A stretch of 64,000 nt of DNA, from assembly GCA_934394585.1 (NCBI GenBank), contig CAKRQU010000002.1, positions 1-64,000 on the forward strand, read 5' to 3'. Within the stretch, counting starts at the first letter, position 1. Each line of letters begins with the position of its first letter. The translations under genes and the position numbers were made by a program. A model generated the notes under the pieces. It saw only the letters and a program-made list of their open reading frames with translations, had not been told where the DNA came from and did not search any database. The DNA comes from an uncultured Eubacteriales bacterium (GTDB lineage Bacteria; Bacillota; Clostridia; Oscillospirales; CAG-272). This document shows positions 24,005 to 32,028 of this stretch, piece after piece.

Positions 24005-24667
24005 TCACCCCTGCGGAAGCAGAATTTCGGTGGTAAATGCGCCGTCCTCGCTGTTTCGAGAGAGATATCCGCCGTATTTACTTATTATCTCGTCTATGCT
24101 GACAAGCCCGAAACCGTGCGAGCCTTCGCGCTTTGTGGAAGCGAAAAGCCCGTTTTTCTTCTGCATCTTTTTGCCCGCGGTAAGATTGGTAAACGAGATA
24201 TAAAGCTGCGTCCCTTTCATATCCATATAAATGCGGATATACCGTTTCCCCTCCGGCAAAGCGGCATTCGCTTCTATCGCATTGTCAAAAAGATTGCCTA
24301 TGATGACGCAAAGGTCAAGATTGCTTATTTTCAGCGCCACCGGAATATGCGCCGTGGCATTTACTTCTATCGCTTTCGATTTCGCAAGAGAAATTTTGCT
24401 GTTGAGAATGGCATCCGCCATGGCGTTGCCTGTCTTTATCACGGTATCCACCGTGTTTAAATCCGTATCCAGCTCATCGAGATATTTTTTTATAGCCTCC
24501 ATATTGCCGCTCTCCGCATAGGCTTTCATCGCGGCTATATGATTTCGGTAGTCGTGACGCCAGCGGCGCATCTGCTTATACATAGTTTCCACCTCGGTGT
24601 AATGCGTATCGATAAGCTCGCGCTGATATTCGGCTATTCTTTTGTCGTTTTTTCTTTTCAGTTTCAT
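24005..24667 (-). CDS. Soluble GHKL histidine kinase (AgrC-type, no membrane sensor)
   Basis: A 220-residue kinase. The H box is RRWRHDYRNHI with His at about 38, the N box is GNLFDNAIEA, and the G box is GHGFGLVSIDEI. This is the GHKL layout of AgrC, NatK and similar quorum or peptide sensors. Unlike those it has no TM segment: the protein begins with about 30 residues of charged coiled coil before the H box. It may sense inside the cell or work with an unlinked membrane partner. It lies 9 bases after its response regulator. Confidence 0.88.
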   Translation of the reverse strand: MKLKRKNDKRIAEYQRELIDTHYTEVETMYKQMRRWRHDYRNHIAAMKAYAESGNMEAIKKYLDELDTDLNTVDTVIKTGNAMADAILNSKISLAKSKAIEVNATAHIPVALKISNLDLCVIIGNLFDNAIEANAALPEGKRYIRIYMDMKGTQLYISFTNLTAGKKMQKKNGLFASTKREGSHGFGLVSIDEIISKYGGYLSRNSEDGAFTTEILLPQG

Positions 24668-24676
24668 TTTTTCTCC

Positions 24677-25375
24677 TTATTTCATGGCGATTATCGCGCG
24701 ATTTATCGCTTCGTAAGCGCCTCGCGGCAAAGGTACCGCTTCGCCGTCCGCGAGCGTAACGCATGTTTTCGTCATGCGGCGGACATAATCGAGATTTATT
24801 ATACTTTGCCTGCCTGTGCGGAAAAATCGGCTGTCCAGCTCCGTTTCTATTTCGGAAAGCGTCTTTCGCACGGTGATATTCCTTTTGGCATGTACGGTAA
24901 TATCGTTTTTATAAACATCGATATATTTTATTTCACGGATAGGCAGACGTATTATTTCGTCCGCGGTTTTCAGCGTTATCATTTTTTCATCTTTTTTCAG
25001 TTTTGACGCCGCGCGGTCCAGAACTTCAAAAAGCTTTTCGCTTTTCAGCGGTTTCATCAGATAATGAAGTGCAGCCACTTCATAACCCTCGCTGATATAA
25101 TCGGAATATCCCGTGATGAATATTATCTGCACGGTTTCACTTTTTTTGCGTATGTTTTTTGCCAGCGTCACGCCGTCCATATCGCCCATTTCGATATCAA
25201 GCAAAAGAATATCAAAATCGCTTTCGCCTTCAAAATCGAAAAGCAGACTTTCCGCATTTTTATATGTTTTTATTTTTGCGTCATGACCGCCGTCCTGCGC
25301 CCACTGTGCAGTCAGCTCCTGCGTCAGTGTCACCTGCGCCGCATCATCATCGCAAATACCGATTCTCAGTTTCAT
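24677..25375 (-). CDS. LytTR-family response regulator
   Basis: A 232-residue regulator. The receiver domain (1-120) has the acidic DDD near residue 9, the phospho-acceptor in LLLDIEMGDMDG near 57 and the lysine in LMKPLK. The LytTR DNA-binding domain (about 135-232) includes IREIKYIDVYKNDITVHAK and RTGRQSIINLDYV. It would be phosphorylated by the kinase encoded next and bind the direct repeat at 23963-23996 to turn on the exporter. A GAGG site precedes the ATG. Confidence 0.93.
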   Translation of the reverse strand: MKLRIGICDDDAAQVTLTQELTAQWAQDGGHDAKIKTYKNAESLLFDFEGESDFDILLLDIEMGDMDGVTLAKNIRKKSETVQIIFITGYSDYISEGYEVAALHYLMKPLKSEKLFEVLDRAASKLKKDEKMITLKTADEIIRLPIREIKYIDVYKNDITVHAKRNITVRKTLSEIETELDSRFFRTGRQSIINLDYVRRMTKTCVTLADGEAVPLPRGAYEAINRAIIAMK

Positions 25376-25405
25376 AAAAGCCTCTTCGGAGATGTATTTT
25401 ATATG

Positions 25406-25434
25406 ATTTTATCATGTTTTTACCGAAAAATCAA
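25406..25434 (-). promoter_or_regulatory. Promoter of the LytTR two-component genes
   Basis: On the minus strand TTGATT (25434-25429), 17 bp, TAAAAT (25411-25406), about 30 bases before the response regulator start. Confidence 0.65.
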
Positions 25435-25452
25435 GCATAGCGGCGCCAAAAT

Positions 25453-25482
25453 AAAAATGTCACGCGATCGCGTGACATTTTT
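25453..25482. terminator. Terminator closing the RHS cassette array
   Basis: A perfect 30-base palindrome reading AAAAATGTCACGCGA and its complement, flanked by A and T runs, two bases past the stop of the last immunity-like gene. Confidence 0.9.
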
Positions 25483-25483
25483 A

Positions 25484-25966
25484 TTATATATCAATCGCTG
25501 CTTTTCCGTTTGAAAACGAAAGATGAACATGCCATTTGTTTACCGAGGCGGTAAGTATAGTCCCGTCCGGAAGCGGGATTTCCGTATAAGCCGCAAAATG
25601 CAATTTGCTTTTCAGCTCACCGTCGATATAAAATTCATATCTGCCAATGCCGTTATAACATGTCAGAACACAATCACCGAGATCTATTGATGCAAGCTTT
25701 GTAAAAGCAATATCACATATCAAAGTGACAACGCAAATCGCCAGTCCCACAAATCCGATATATACTCCCACGATAAAAGAAGTATTGTATGTAATGGTAT
25801 GATACCGGACAAAACCGAAATCGCTCACCTCATCGACCATACTCTTTTCGTATGCAATCGCAAATACGATGGCAATCACGAGAAAAACAAAACATAAAAT
25901 GCCCTCGATGATCCGTCTTTTTCGGATACGCTTTTTCAATCTGGTTTCAAACTCTGAATAATTCAT
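25484..25966 (-). CDS. Two-TM hypothetical protein at the end of RHS cassette 1 (candidate immunity)
   Basis: A 160-residue protein with TM segments at about 20-42 and 63-90, then a beta-rich cytoplasmic domain. The start at 25966 (MNYSEFETR) is chosen because AGAGGG precedes it. It is the last gene of the RHS array, 53 bases after another small membrane protein and just before the terminator. No family was recognised. Its base composition is AT-rich like other tip genes. A protective role against the cassette 1 tip is inferred from position only. Confidence 0.6.
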   Translation of the reverse strand: MNYSEFETRLKKRIRKRRIIEGILCFVFLVIAIVFAIAYEKSMVDEVSDFGFVRYHTITYNTSFIVGVYIGFVGLAICVVTLICDIAFTKLASIDLGDCVLTCYNGIGRYEFYIDGELKSKLHFAAYTEIPLPDGTILTASVNKWHVHLSFSNGKAAIDI

Positions 25967-26019
25967 CGCCAAGCCCTCTCTTTCGTGCTGTTTTTTCGGA
26001 TTTTTGCACATCGCCGCAT

Positions 26020-26472
26020 CTACTCTTCCGCGTCTATGGGCACGCGCACAAATGTCAATATCCCGTTTTCGGGAGCAAGATTGAGAGCGTCTGTCAGCAC
26101 TCGAAATACAATTTTATCTTTCCTTATTTTTTTCGCATACAGTAAAAGGTGTTCAGTCGATTTCACTCCTTCAATTTTATCTATTTCAAAATATATCTTA
26201 GCAAAAGATTCGGTCGCAACTATCACCCATTCTTTACCGTATAAGGTTATATGTACTTCATCACGCCTTGATTCATTAAATATGATATACATATCAATTT
26301 CTTCACAAACCCATTTGTATTCATCGGAGTCGGGAAAATAATTTCGAGTCCGGTTATATGTAACAATCGAATCGAATATAAAAAGTGCAATATGGATTAC
26401 AGCGATAATGATTATTATAAATTTAATTAGTTCTTTTAAGCCGAATAGAATATTCTTAAATGCTTTTTTCAT
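26020..26472 (-). CDS. Membrane-anchored hypothetical protein behind RHS cassette 1 (candidate immunity)
   Basis: A 150-residue protein with one TM segment (about 17-38) and a soluble C-terminal domain. The ATG at 26472 overlaps the TGA of the cassette 1 reading frame (ATGA), with GAGAGGCG upstream inside the tip coding sequence. Such tight coupling to the toxin-like tip is the usual position of a cognate immunity gene. The family was not recognised. Confidence 0.65.
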   Translation of the reverse strand: MKKAFKNILFGLKELIKFIIIIIAVIHIALFIFDSIVTYNRTRNYFPDSDEYKWVCEEIDMYIIFNESRRDEVHITLYGKEWVIVATESFAKIYFEIDKIEGVKSTEHLLLYAKKIRKDKIVFRVLTDALNLAPENGILTFVRVPIDAEE

Positions 26473-27509
26473 CACTTGTCGCCTCTCTTTCTCGAAACTC
26501 CGAAGCAATTTATCAAGCTACCTTTTTTAGACAAATATTCGCTCACACTATCAAAATCTCTTACTTCGGTAGAAAAATTATTATGATTATAAACTAATAT
26601 TTTGCCATCCTCATTTTTCTGAACAGCCACAGTATGTATTCCGCTAAATATATTTTTTTCAAATATATCTTTTTTAAATATTTTTACTGGCTTATTCCAA
26701 AATGTTATTATAGTAACATCGCATTCATCTAACAGTGTATTTATTTGAGAATACTTGCTTTGTTTTGCATTTTTTATTTGTTCTTTTGACATAATATGAG
26801 TTTCATAATCATCAAGCGATTCAAAATATTTCGGAAGAGGACCGGAGCGGCATCCCCAATGTCCTTTATGCCATAGTGCATTTTCTTCGCACCAATTCAC
26901 AACATCCTTAATCGGTACAGGATCTTCCGTCAATACTCTGGCATTATATAAAGCTATCGCTTCACAACCACATTTTGACATTTTATCATTGCCAAGCTTC
27001 ATGTCTTTCACTCTTTCATCAACAGCCTGACCGAAAATACATGTTAATACACTTCCGATTTCCAATCTGGCATTCGTAACCTTATCAATAAGCCTGAAAG
27101 AAGGAGATATCGGAAGATGCCCGCTCGGATCGGTATATTTTATCGGATCGTTGTTGCAGTATACATACAGATTCAGGCTGAGTGCGTCGCCTGCCTCGGC
27201 ATATTCCCACCCGTCCTGCTGGGTAAATCTGCCTGTTTCCGCGTCGTAGTAACGGGCGCGCAGATATACTGTTTTCGTTTCGATATCGTAGTATTCCGCG
27301 CAATAGCGGAATACATTCGTATCAAATACATCGGGGCTTTCTTCCACGCCGAATGCATCGTATTTATACCGCTTTATCACGGCGCCGCTCGCATTTGCCA
27401 GCGCTATCACATCGCCGTGCCCGTTAAAGCGGTAATATGTTTTTGTGCTTCCCTCTTTTGCGTATACGAGCGTCAGCGCACGGATATAATATACGCTTTC
27501 TGCGCCCAT
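26472..27509 (-). CDS. Displaced RHS C-terminal cassette 1 with cysteine-peptidase-like tip
   Basis: Homology to the end of the RHS core runs from 27585 down to 27117 and ends in NNDPIKYTDPSGH. The following 214 residues are unique. The tip has KCGCEAIALYNA, then GIHTVAVQ and VYNHNN, which fits a Cys-His-Asn papain-like or C39-like peptidase. The frame has no promoter, no ribosome site and no signal peptide; the ATG at 27509 is only an internal codon of the core. It is best seen as a stored tip for recombination onto the full-length protein. The 3' end is coupled to the 26020 gene. Confidence 0.75.
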   Translation of the reverse strand: MGAESVYYIRALTLVYAKEGSTKTYYRFNGHGDVIALANASGAVIKRYKYDAFGVEESPDVFDTNVFRYCAEYYDIETKTVYLRARYYDAETGRFTQQDGWEYAEAGDALSLNLYVYCNNDPIKYTDPSGHLPISPSFRLIDKVTNARLEIGSVLTCIFGQAVDERVKDMKLGNDKMSKCGCEAIALYNARVLTEDPVPIKDVVNWCEENALWHKGHWGCRSGPLPKYFESLDDYETHIMSKEQIKNAKQSKYSQINTLLDECDVTIITFWNKPVKIFKKDIFEKNIFSGIHTVAVQKNEDGKILVYNHNNFSTEVRDFDSVSEYLSKKGSLINCFGVSRKRGDK

Positions 27510-27585
27510 ATCGGCTACTATATTGCCATTATCCCACGCATGCGCTTTGCCCTGTATACTGTGGCGCAGTCCGTCGGGACGATAT
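27117..27585 (-). repeat. RHS core repeat, copy in cassette 1
   Basis: About 470 bp nearly identical to the end of the core of the full-length gene. It is cut upstream at GATATC (27581-27586), nine bases from the stop of the ankyrin gene. It is of the EYAEAGDALSLNLYVYC subtype, shared with cassette 2. Confidence 0.9.
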
Positions 27586-27594
27586 CAAGCCCGT

Positions 27595-28194
27595 TTACGG
27601 TTTCAGCAAGTCAAGATATTCTTGTGTAGCACCATGATTTTTTGCCAGTTCATAGGCATCTTCACGTGCTTCCGTGCTTGCGCCATACTGAATCAGCAGT
27701 TTTGTTATTTCGTATGCATTTTCCCAATACGGATTGAATGCAATAAAGTGAAGAACACTCCACGATCCCTTTCCATCCGGATCGGCACCGTTTTCGAGCA
27801 GGATTTTTACTATGGCTACGGAATTTTTTTTGCCATTTTCCGTATCCATATACGATGCCGCGATATCCAGTGCACCGGTATTGTATGCTAAATTAACATC
27901 CGCGCCGCGATTTATCAGTGCCTCAACATAATCATATCTTTCAACTCTGCATGCTTTTTCAAGAGGAGTGTCACATGTATAATAATAGTAGAACAGCATA
28001 TCGACAGGTGAATTTGGATTTGCGTTTATATTATACCTTTTATCTTTTAATAGTTCGAAGAAAGTTTCGTCGTCCTCTGCCTCTATCGCATCTATCACTT
28101 TATTTACATAAGCTCTGGAACTGTAAGTAGCGCATGAAACAATTACTAACGATAGAAAAGCTATAAGCAATACAATACATATTATTTTTTTCAT
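27595..28194 (-). CDS. Ankyrin-repeat lipoprotein, copy 1 (candidate immunity)
   Basis: A 199-residue protein. The lipoprotein signal MKKIICIVLLIAFLSLVIVSC has its lipobox cysteine at about 21. Then come three to four ankyrin repeats (TPLEKACRVERYDYVEALINRGADVN, and KNSVAIVKILLENGADPDGKG). A near-identical copy stands at 31426-32025. The copies differ mainly in two short loops (about residues 60-70 and 100-110). Ankyrin lipoproteins occur as immunity or scaffold proteins in polymorphic toxin loci. It would sit on the outside of the membrane, where incoming toxin is met. Confidence 0.8.
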   Translation of the reverse strand: MKKIICIVLLIAFLSLVIVSCATYSSRAYVNKVIDAIEAEDDETFFELLKDKRYNINANPNSPVDMLFYYYYTCDTPLEKACRVERYDYVEALINRGADVNLAYNTGALDIAASYMDTENGKKNSVAIVKILLENGADPDGKGSWSVLHFIAFNPYWENAYEITKLLIQYGASTEAREDAYELAKNHGATQEYLDLLKP

Positions 28195-28216
28195 AAATCA
28201 CCTAAACCAATATACA

Positions 28217-28774
28217 TCAATATCTGAGCGGAGCGGATTTGAATTTAATTTCGGGATGAGCATCTGCTATCTCAATAAAAACATCCTCTCTGAGCATGAA
28301 AACAAATGTTTTTTCGTTTTGATACCTATTGGCTCTGAATTTACGGAATATTTCTTCTAATTCGAATTCGCTCAGAACCCGTTTTGAAAAATACATCAGC
28401 TTCAGCATACCCTCTGCTCTCGAGCCGTTTTTACGCCATGTTATTCCCGCGTCGGCAATATCCTCAAATCTCATTTCAAAATATTTTTTTCCATTCTGAA
28501 AACATATCTTTTCGTCATCATACCAATATTGGGAAAAATACAGAGATTTATGTACAAGTCCCTCTATAGCCGAATATAAACAGCAAACAGGAAATATGAC
28601 TGTAATCACATAGACGAATATAATAGCAAGCCAAAATCCGGATATCATATCAAAAAAGTTTACATACCAAAGAAATATGTATAAAGCTATACCACCAAAT
28701 CCAAAAACAAAGCAGGCGACAGTTGTAGACCAAAAGAATGGTTTTGAATATTTTATTACATAATATTTCTTCAT
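28217..28774 (-). CDS. Two-TM protein coupled to RHS cassette 2 (candidate immunity)
   Basis: A 185-residue protein with MKKYYVIKYSKPF at the N-terminus, two TM segments (15-45 and 50-75) and a cytoplasmic domain with KICFQNGKKYFEMRFEDIADAG and LMYFSKRVLSE. It overlaps the cassette 2 stop by four bases. It is paralogous to 29862-30413 and more distantly to 34419-35033 and 33837-34367. The tips of cassettes 2 and 3 are also related, so toxin and immunity have diverged together. The soluble part may be PH-like (inference). Confidence 0.72.
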   Translation of the reverse strand: MKKYYVIKYSKPFFWSTTVACFVFGFGGIALYIFLWYVNFFDMISGFWLAIIFVYVITVIFPVCCLYSAIEGLVHKSLYFSQYWYDDEKICFQNGKKYFEMRFEDIADAGITWRKNGSRAEGMLKLMYFSKRVLSEFELEEIFRKFRANRYQNEKTFVFMLREDVFIEIADAHPEIKFKSAPLRY

Positions 28775-29865
28775 CGCGAAAGTAAATCCTCCAAACGTTG
28801 CTTGAGCTCATCCGATAAATCACAATTTATAAATTCGACAATTCTATCGATATATTTTCTGTCTATGAGACCACGCTCATCGATATATTCGAATACTTTT
28901 AAAAGCCAATCATTTACCTCCTTCATATTGCTTAAAAGTTTATCTATTCCCATTCCTTTTATTTCGTCAGCTGCCCCTTTTAGTGCGTCTAACAAAATAT
29001 CTATAAGAATTTCTTCCTTAACTTCTGATGATCGCAAATCTTCCTTTTTTTCTATTTTTTCAGCAAGACTTCCGACAAATCCCACAATTCCGCCTCCTAC
29101 AAACTTAACTACAATTTTTAAAAATTTTGACTGACGACCAAACGTCACGCCATCGCAGAAACCTTCTATAATACCTCCCACGGTTTCCTTGACAAAATAT
29201 GACCAGCTTGCGCCACCTACTGTATAGGTTTTTATTAGTGCCCGAACCAATTTGCGCGCTCCCTTGATAAGCCCAAGAGCAACGCCAAGCCTGAAGCTAT
29301 GCCCGCTCGGATCAGCATATTTTATCGGATCGTTGTTGCAGTATACATACAGATTCAGGCTGAGTGCATCGCCTGCCTCGGCATATTCCCCTCCATCCTG
29401 CTGGGTAAATCTGCCTGTTTCCGCGTCGTAGTAGCGGGCACGCAGATATACCGTTTTCGTTTCGATGTCGTAGTATTCCGCGCAATAGCGGAATACATTC
29501 GTATCAAATACATCGGGATTTTCTTCCACGCCGAATGCATCGTATTTATACCGCTTTATCACGGCGCCGCTCGCATTTGCCAGCGCTATCACATCGCCGT
29601 GCCCGTTGAAGCGGTAATATGTTTTTGTGCTTCCATCTTTTGCGTATACGAGCGTCAGCGCACGGATATAATATACGGTTTCTGCGCCCATATCGGCTAC
29701 TATATTGCCATTATCCCACGCATGCGCTTTGCCTTGTATGCTGTGGCGCAGTCCGTCGGGGCGATAGGTATAATACGTCACCGATGTGCCGTCCAAGCTG
29801 TATGTTATCTGCATACCGAAAAGATCGTAGCTGTATGCGCCCGCATAATCGCCGCCCGATATCAA
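28771..29865 (-). CDS. Displaced RHS C-terminal cassette 2 with helical tip
   Basis: Homology to the core runs from 29864 to 29298 and ends NNDPIKYADPSGH. The tip of about 175 residues is helical, with glycine-rich hydrophobic stretches (VVKFVGGGIVGFVGSLAEKI) and an acidic amphipathic C-terminus. This would fit a membrane-active toxin. It is clearly related to the cassette 3 tip (shared EKKEDLRSS / EQKEDLRSS and DWL-KVFE motifs). The TTG read as a start at 29865 is a junction codon. No promoter or signal peptide is present, so it is probably silent. Confidence 0.75.
   Translation of the reverse strand: MISGGDYAGAYSYDLFGMQITYSLDGTSVTYYTYRPDGLRHSIQGKAHAWDNGNIVADMGAETVYYIRALTLVYAKDGSTKTYYRFNGHGDVIALANASGAVIKRYKYDAFGVEENPDVFDTNVFRYCAEYYDIETKTVYLRARYYDAETGRFTQQDGGEYAEAGDALSLNLYVYCNNDPIKYADPSGHSFRLGVALGLIKGARKLVRALIKTYTVGGASWSYFVKETVGGIIEGFCDGVTFGRQSKFLKIVVKFVGGGIVGFVGSLAEKIEKKEDLRSSEVKEEILIDILLDALKGAADEIKGMGIDKLLSNMKEVNDWLLKVFEYIDERGLIDRKYIDRIVEFINCDLSDELKQRLEDLLSR
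29298..29864 (-). repeat. RHS core repeat, copy in cassette 2
   Basis: About 570 bp matching the end of the full-length core. It stops upstream at CGATATC (29859-29864), exactly where the stop codon of the preceding immunity-like gene lies. Confidence 0.9.
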
Positions 29866-30413
29866 TAATATAATTTTGTTGTTTTGAATTTTAAATCCGG
29901 ATGAGAATTATTCATTTCCTCAATCACGTTGTTTCTTGAAGAAAAGACGAACAGTTCTTCCGATTGGTAATTAAAATCAAATTTTATAAAAATTTTCTTT
30001 ATTTCTTTTTTCGTCAAAATTCTTTTTGAAAAATACATCAGCTCCAGATGAACAGGATCTCGCACCATCGGGCGGCTTATCAATCCGGCTTCTGCTATAT
30101 CGTCAAATTTCATTTCAAAATATTTTTTCCCGTTCTGAAAACATATCTTTTCTCTATCAAACCAAAATTGAGAAAAATACATATCTTTATGTATAAGCAA
30201 ATTTATCGACGCATATAAACACAAAGCCGGAAATGCAAGAATAAATGCATTGATAATCAAAATCCCCGGTAAATATCCCGACACTATATCAAAAAAGTCT
30301 ATATGAAAAAGAAATATGTATAAAACTATACAGCCCAATACAACAGCAATACTACCTATCAAAGTAAAATAATAAAAAAACTTCGTAGTTTTTAAAATAT
30401 AATATTTTTTCAA
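29862..30413 (-). CDS. Two-TM protein coupled to RHS cassette 3 (candidate immunity)
   Basis: A 183-residue paralogue of the 28217-28774 protein: MKKYYILKTTKFFYYF opening, two TM segments, KICFQNGKKYFEMKFDDIAEAG, and ELMYFSKRILTKKEIKKIF. The start overlaps the cassette 3 stop by four bases (ATGA). Its TGA coincides with the first bases of the cassette 2 core homology, so the two units are fused without a spacer. Confidence 0.72.
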   Translation of the reverse strand: MKKYYILKTTKFFYYFTLIGSIAVVLGCIVLYIFLFHIDFFDIVSGYLPGILIINAFILAFPALCLYASINLLIHKDMYFSQFWFDREKICFQNGKKYFEMKFDDIAEAGLISRPMVRDPVHLELMYFSKRILTKKEIKKIFIKFDFNYQSEELFVFSSRNNVIEEMNNSHPDLKFKTTKLYY

Positions 30414-31339
30414 TTCGACACCACCTTGTATATCTTATCTACAAATTCCTCGGGAAGTTCTCCTTGTATAAAATCAATGATATTTCTAATATATTTTTTA
30501 TCTACAAGGTCTGTTTTCTCTATGCCTTCAAATACTTTTACAAGCCAATCACTTACATCCTGTATATTAGCTAAAACTTTGTCTATTCCCCAATTAACAA
30601 CACATCCAACCAATTCTTTACAGATTTCTTTTCCCGCGGAACAAAGCCCTTCATTAAAAATCTCTTTCCAAGTTTTTGATGATCTCAAATCTTCCTTTTG
30701 TTCTATTTTATCTACCAAACTACCAAAAAGTCCTTTAACTACATGACCAGCAGCATCGAATAAAATTTTTTTCCATTTCGGCATTTTATATGTAAAGCCT
30801 TCGCAAAAACCATCTACTATTCCTGATACAGATTCCTTGACTATATTTGTCCATCCTATGCCGCCTCTTATATGTGCCTTAACTAAAGAACGACCAAATT
30901 TATATAAACCCGAAGCTATTCCAAGCGCTGTGCGGAAGCTAATAAAATGCCCACTCGGATCAACATACCCTATCGGGTCATTATTGCAATACGTATACAG
31001 GTTCAGCGATAAGGGAAAGCCCGGTACAGCGTAATTCCACCCGTCCTGCTGAGTAAATCTGCCTGTTTCCGCATCGTAGTAGCGGGCGCGCAGATATACT
31101 GTCTTTGTTTCGATATCGTAGTATTCTGCGCAGTAGCGGAATACGTTCGTATCAAATACATCGGGGTTTTCTTCCACGCCGAATGCGTCATATTTATACC
31201 GCTTTATCACGGCACCGCTCGCATTTGCCAGCGCTATCACATCGCCGTGCCCGTTGAAACGGTAGTATGTTTTTGTGCTTCCCTCTCTGGCGTATACGAG
31301 CGTCAGCGCACGGATATAATATACGTTTTCTGCGCCCAT
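30410..31339 (-). CDS. Displaced RHS C-terminal cassette 3 with helical tip
   Basis: Core homology runs from 31414 to 30947 and ends NNDPIGYVDPSGH. The core is of the NYAVPGFPLSLNLYTYC subtype, like cassette 4 and the full-length gene. The tip of about 180 residues resembles that of cassette 2: an early FRTALGIASGLYKFGRSLVKA segment, a mid hydrophobic part, EQKEDLRSS and DWLVKVFEGIE. A pore-forming or membrane role is possible but not shown. No independent start signals are present. Confidence 0.75.
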   Translation of the reverse strand: MGAENVYYIRALTLVYAREGSTKTYYRFNGHGDVIALANASGAVIKRYKYDAFGVEENPDVFDTNVFRYCAEYYDIETKTVYLRARYYDAETGRFTQQDGWNYAVPGFPLSLNLYTYCNNDPIGYVDPSGHFISFRTALGIASGLYKFGRSLVKAHIRGGIGWTNIVKESVSGIVDGFCEGFTYKMPKWKKILFDAAGHVVKGLFGSLVDKIEQKEDLRSSKTWKEIFNEGLCSAGKEICKELVGCVVNWGIDKVLANIQDVSDWLVKVFEGIEKTDLVDKKYIRNIIDFIQGELPEEFVDKIYKVVSN

Positions 31340-31414
31340 ATCGGCTACTATATTGCCATTATCCCACGCGTGCGCTTTGCCCTGTATACTATGGCGCAGT
31401 CCGTCGGGGCGATA
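30947..31414 (-). repeat. RHS core repeat, copy in cassette 3
   Basis: About 470 bp. The upstream cut falls at the same base of the core as in cassette 1 (GCGATA followed by TC), and again an ankyrin gene ends about 11 bases away. Confidence 0.9.
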
Positions 31415-31425
31415 TCGCAGCCCGT

Positions 31426-32025
31426 TTACGGTTTCAGCAAGTCAAGATATTCTTGTGTAGCACCATGATTTTTTGCCAGTTCATAGGCATCTTCGCGTGC
31501 TTCTGTACTTGCACCATACTGAATCAGCAATTTTGTTATTTCGTATGCATTTTCCCAATCAGGATTGAATGCAATAAAGTGAAGAACACTCCACGATCCC
31601 TTTCCATCCGGATCAGCACCGTTTTCGAGCAGGATTTTTACTATGGCTACGGAATTTTTTTTGCCATTTTCCGTATTCATATACTCCGACGCGATATCCA
31701 GTGCGCCGATATTGCAAGCAAAATTAACATCCGCGCCGCGATTTATCAATGCCTCAACATAATCATATCTTTCAACTCTGCAAGCCTTTTCGAGTGGAGT
31801 GTCGCGAAGAATGCAAAAGAAAATCATTCTCTCAACAAGTAAATTTGGATTTGCATTTATATTATACCTTTTATCTTTTAACAGTTCGAAAAAGGTTTCG
31901 TCGTCCTCTGCCTCTATCGCATCTATCACTTTATTTACATAAGCTCTGGAACTGTAAGTAGCGCATGAAACAATTACTAACGATAGAAAAGCTATCAGTA
32001 ATATAATACATATTATCTTTTTCAT
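31426..32025 (-). CDS. Ankyrin-repeat lipoprotein, copy 2 (candidate immunity)
   Basis: A 199-residue lipoprotein almost identical to the 27595-28194 product, with lipobox VIVSC and the same ankyrin repeats. Differences cluster at VERMIFFCILRDTPL in place of VDMLFYYYYTCDTPL, and at FACNIGALDIASEYMN. It starts four bases after the stop of cassette 4, so it is the nearest candidate to protect against that tip. Confidence 0.8.
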   Translation of the reverse strand: MKKIICIILLIAFLSLVIVSCATYSSRAYVNKVIDAIEAEDDETFFELLKDKRYNINANPNLLVERMIFFCILRDTPLEKACRVERYDYVEALINRGADVNFACNIGALDIASEYMNTENGKKNSVAIVKILLENGADPDGKGSWSVLHFIAFNPDWENAYEITKLLIQYGASTEAREDAYELAKNHGATQEYLDLLKP

Positions 32026-32028
32026 AAA

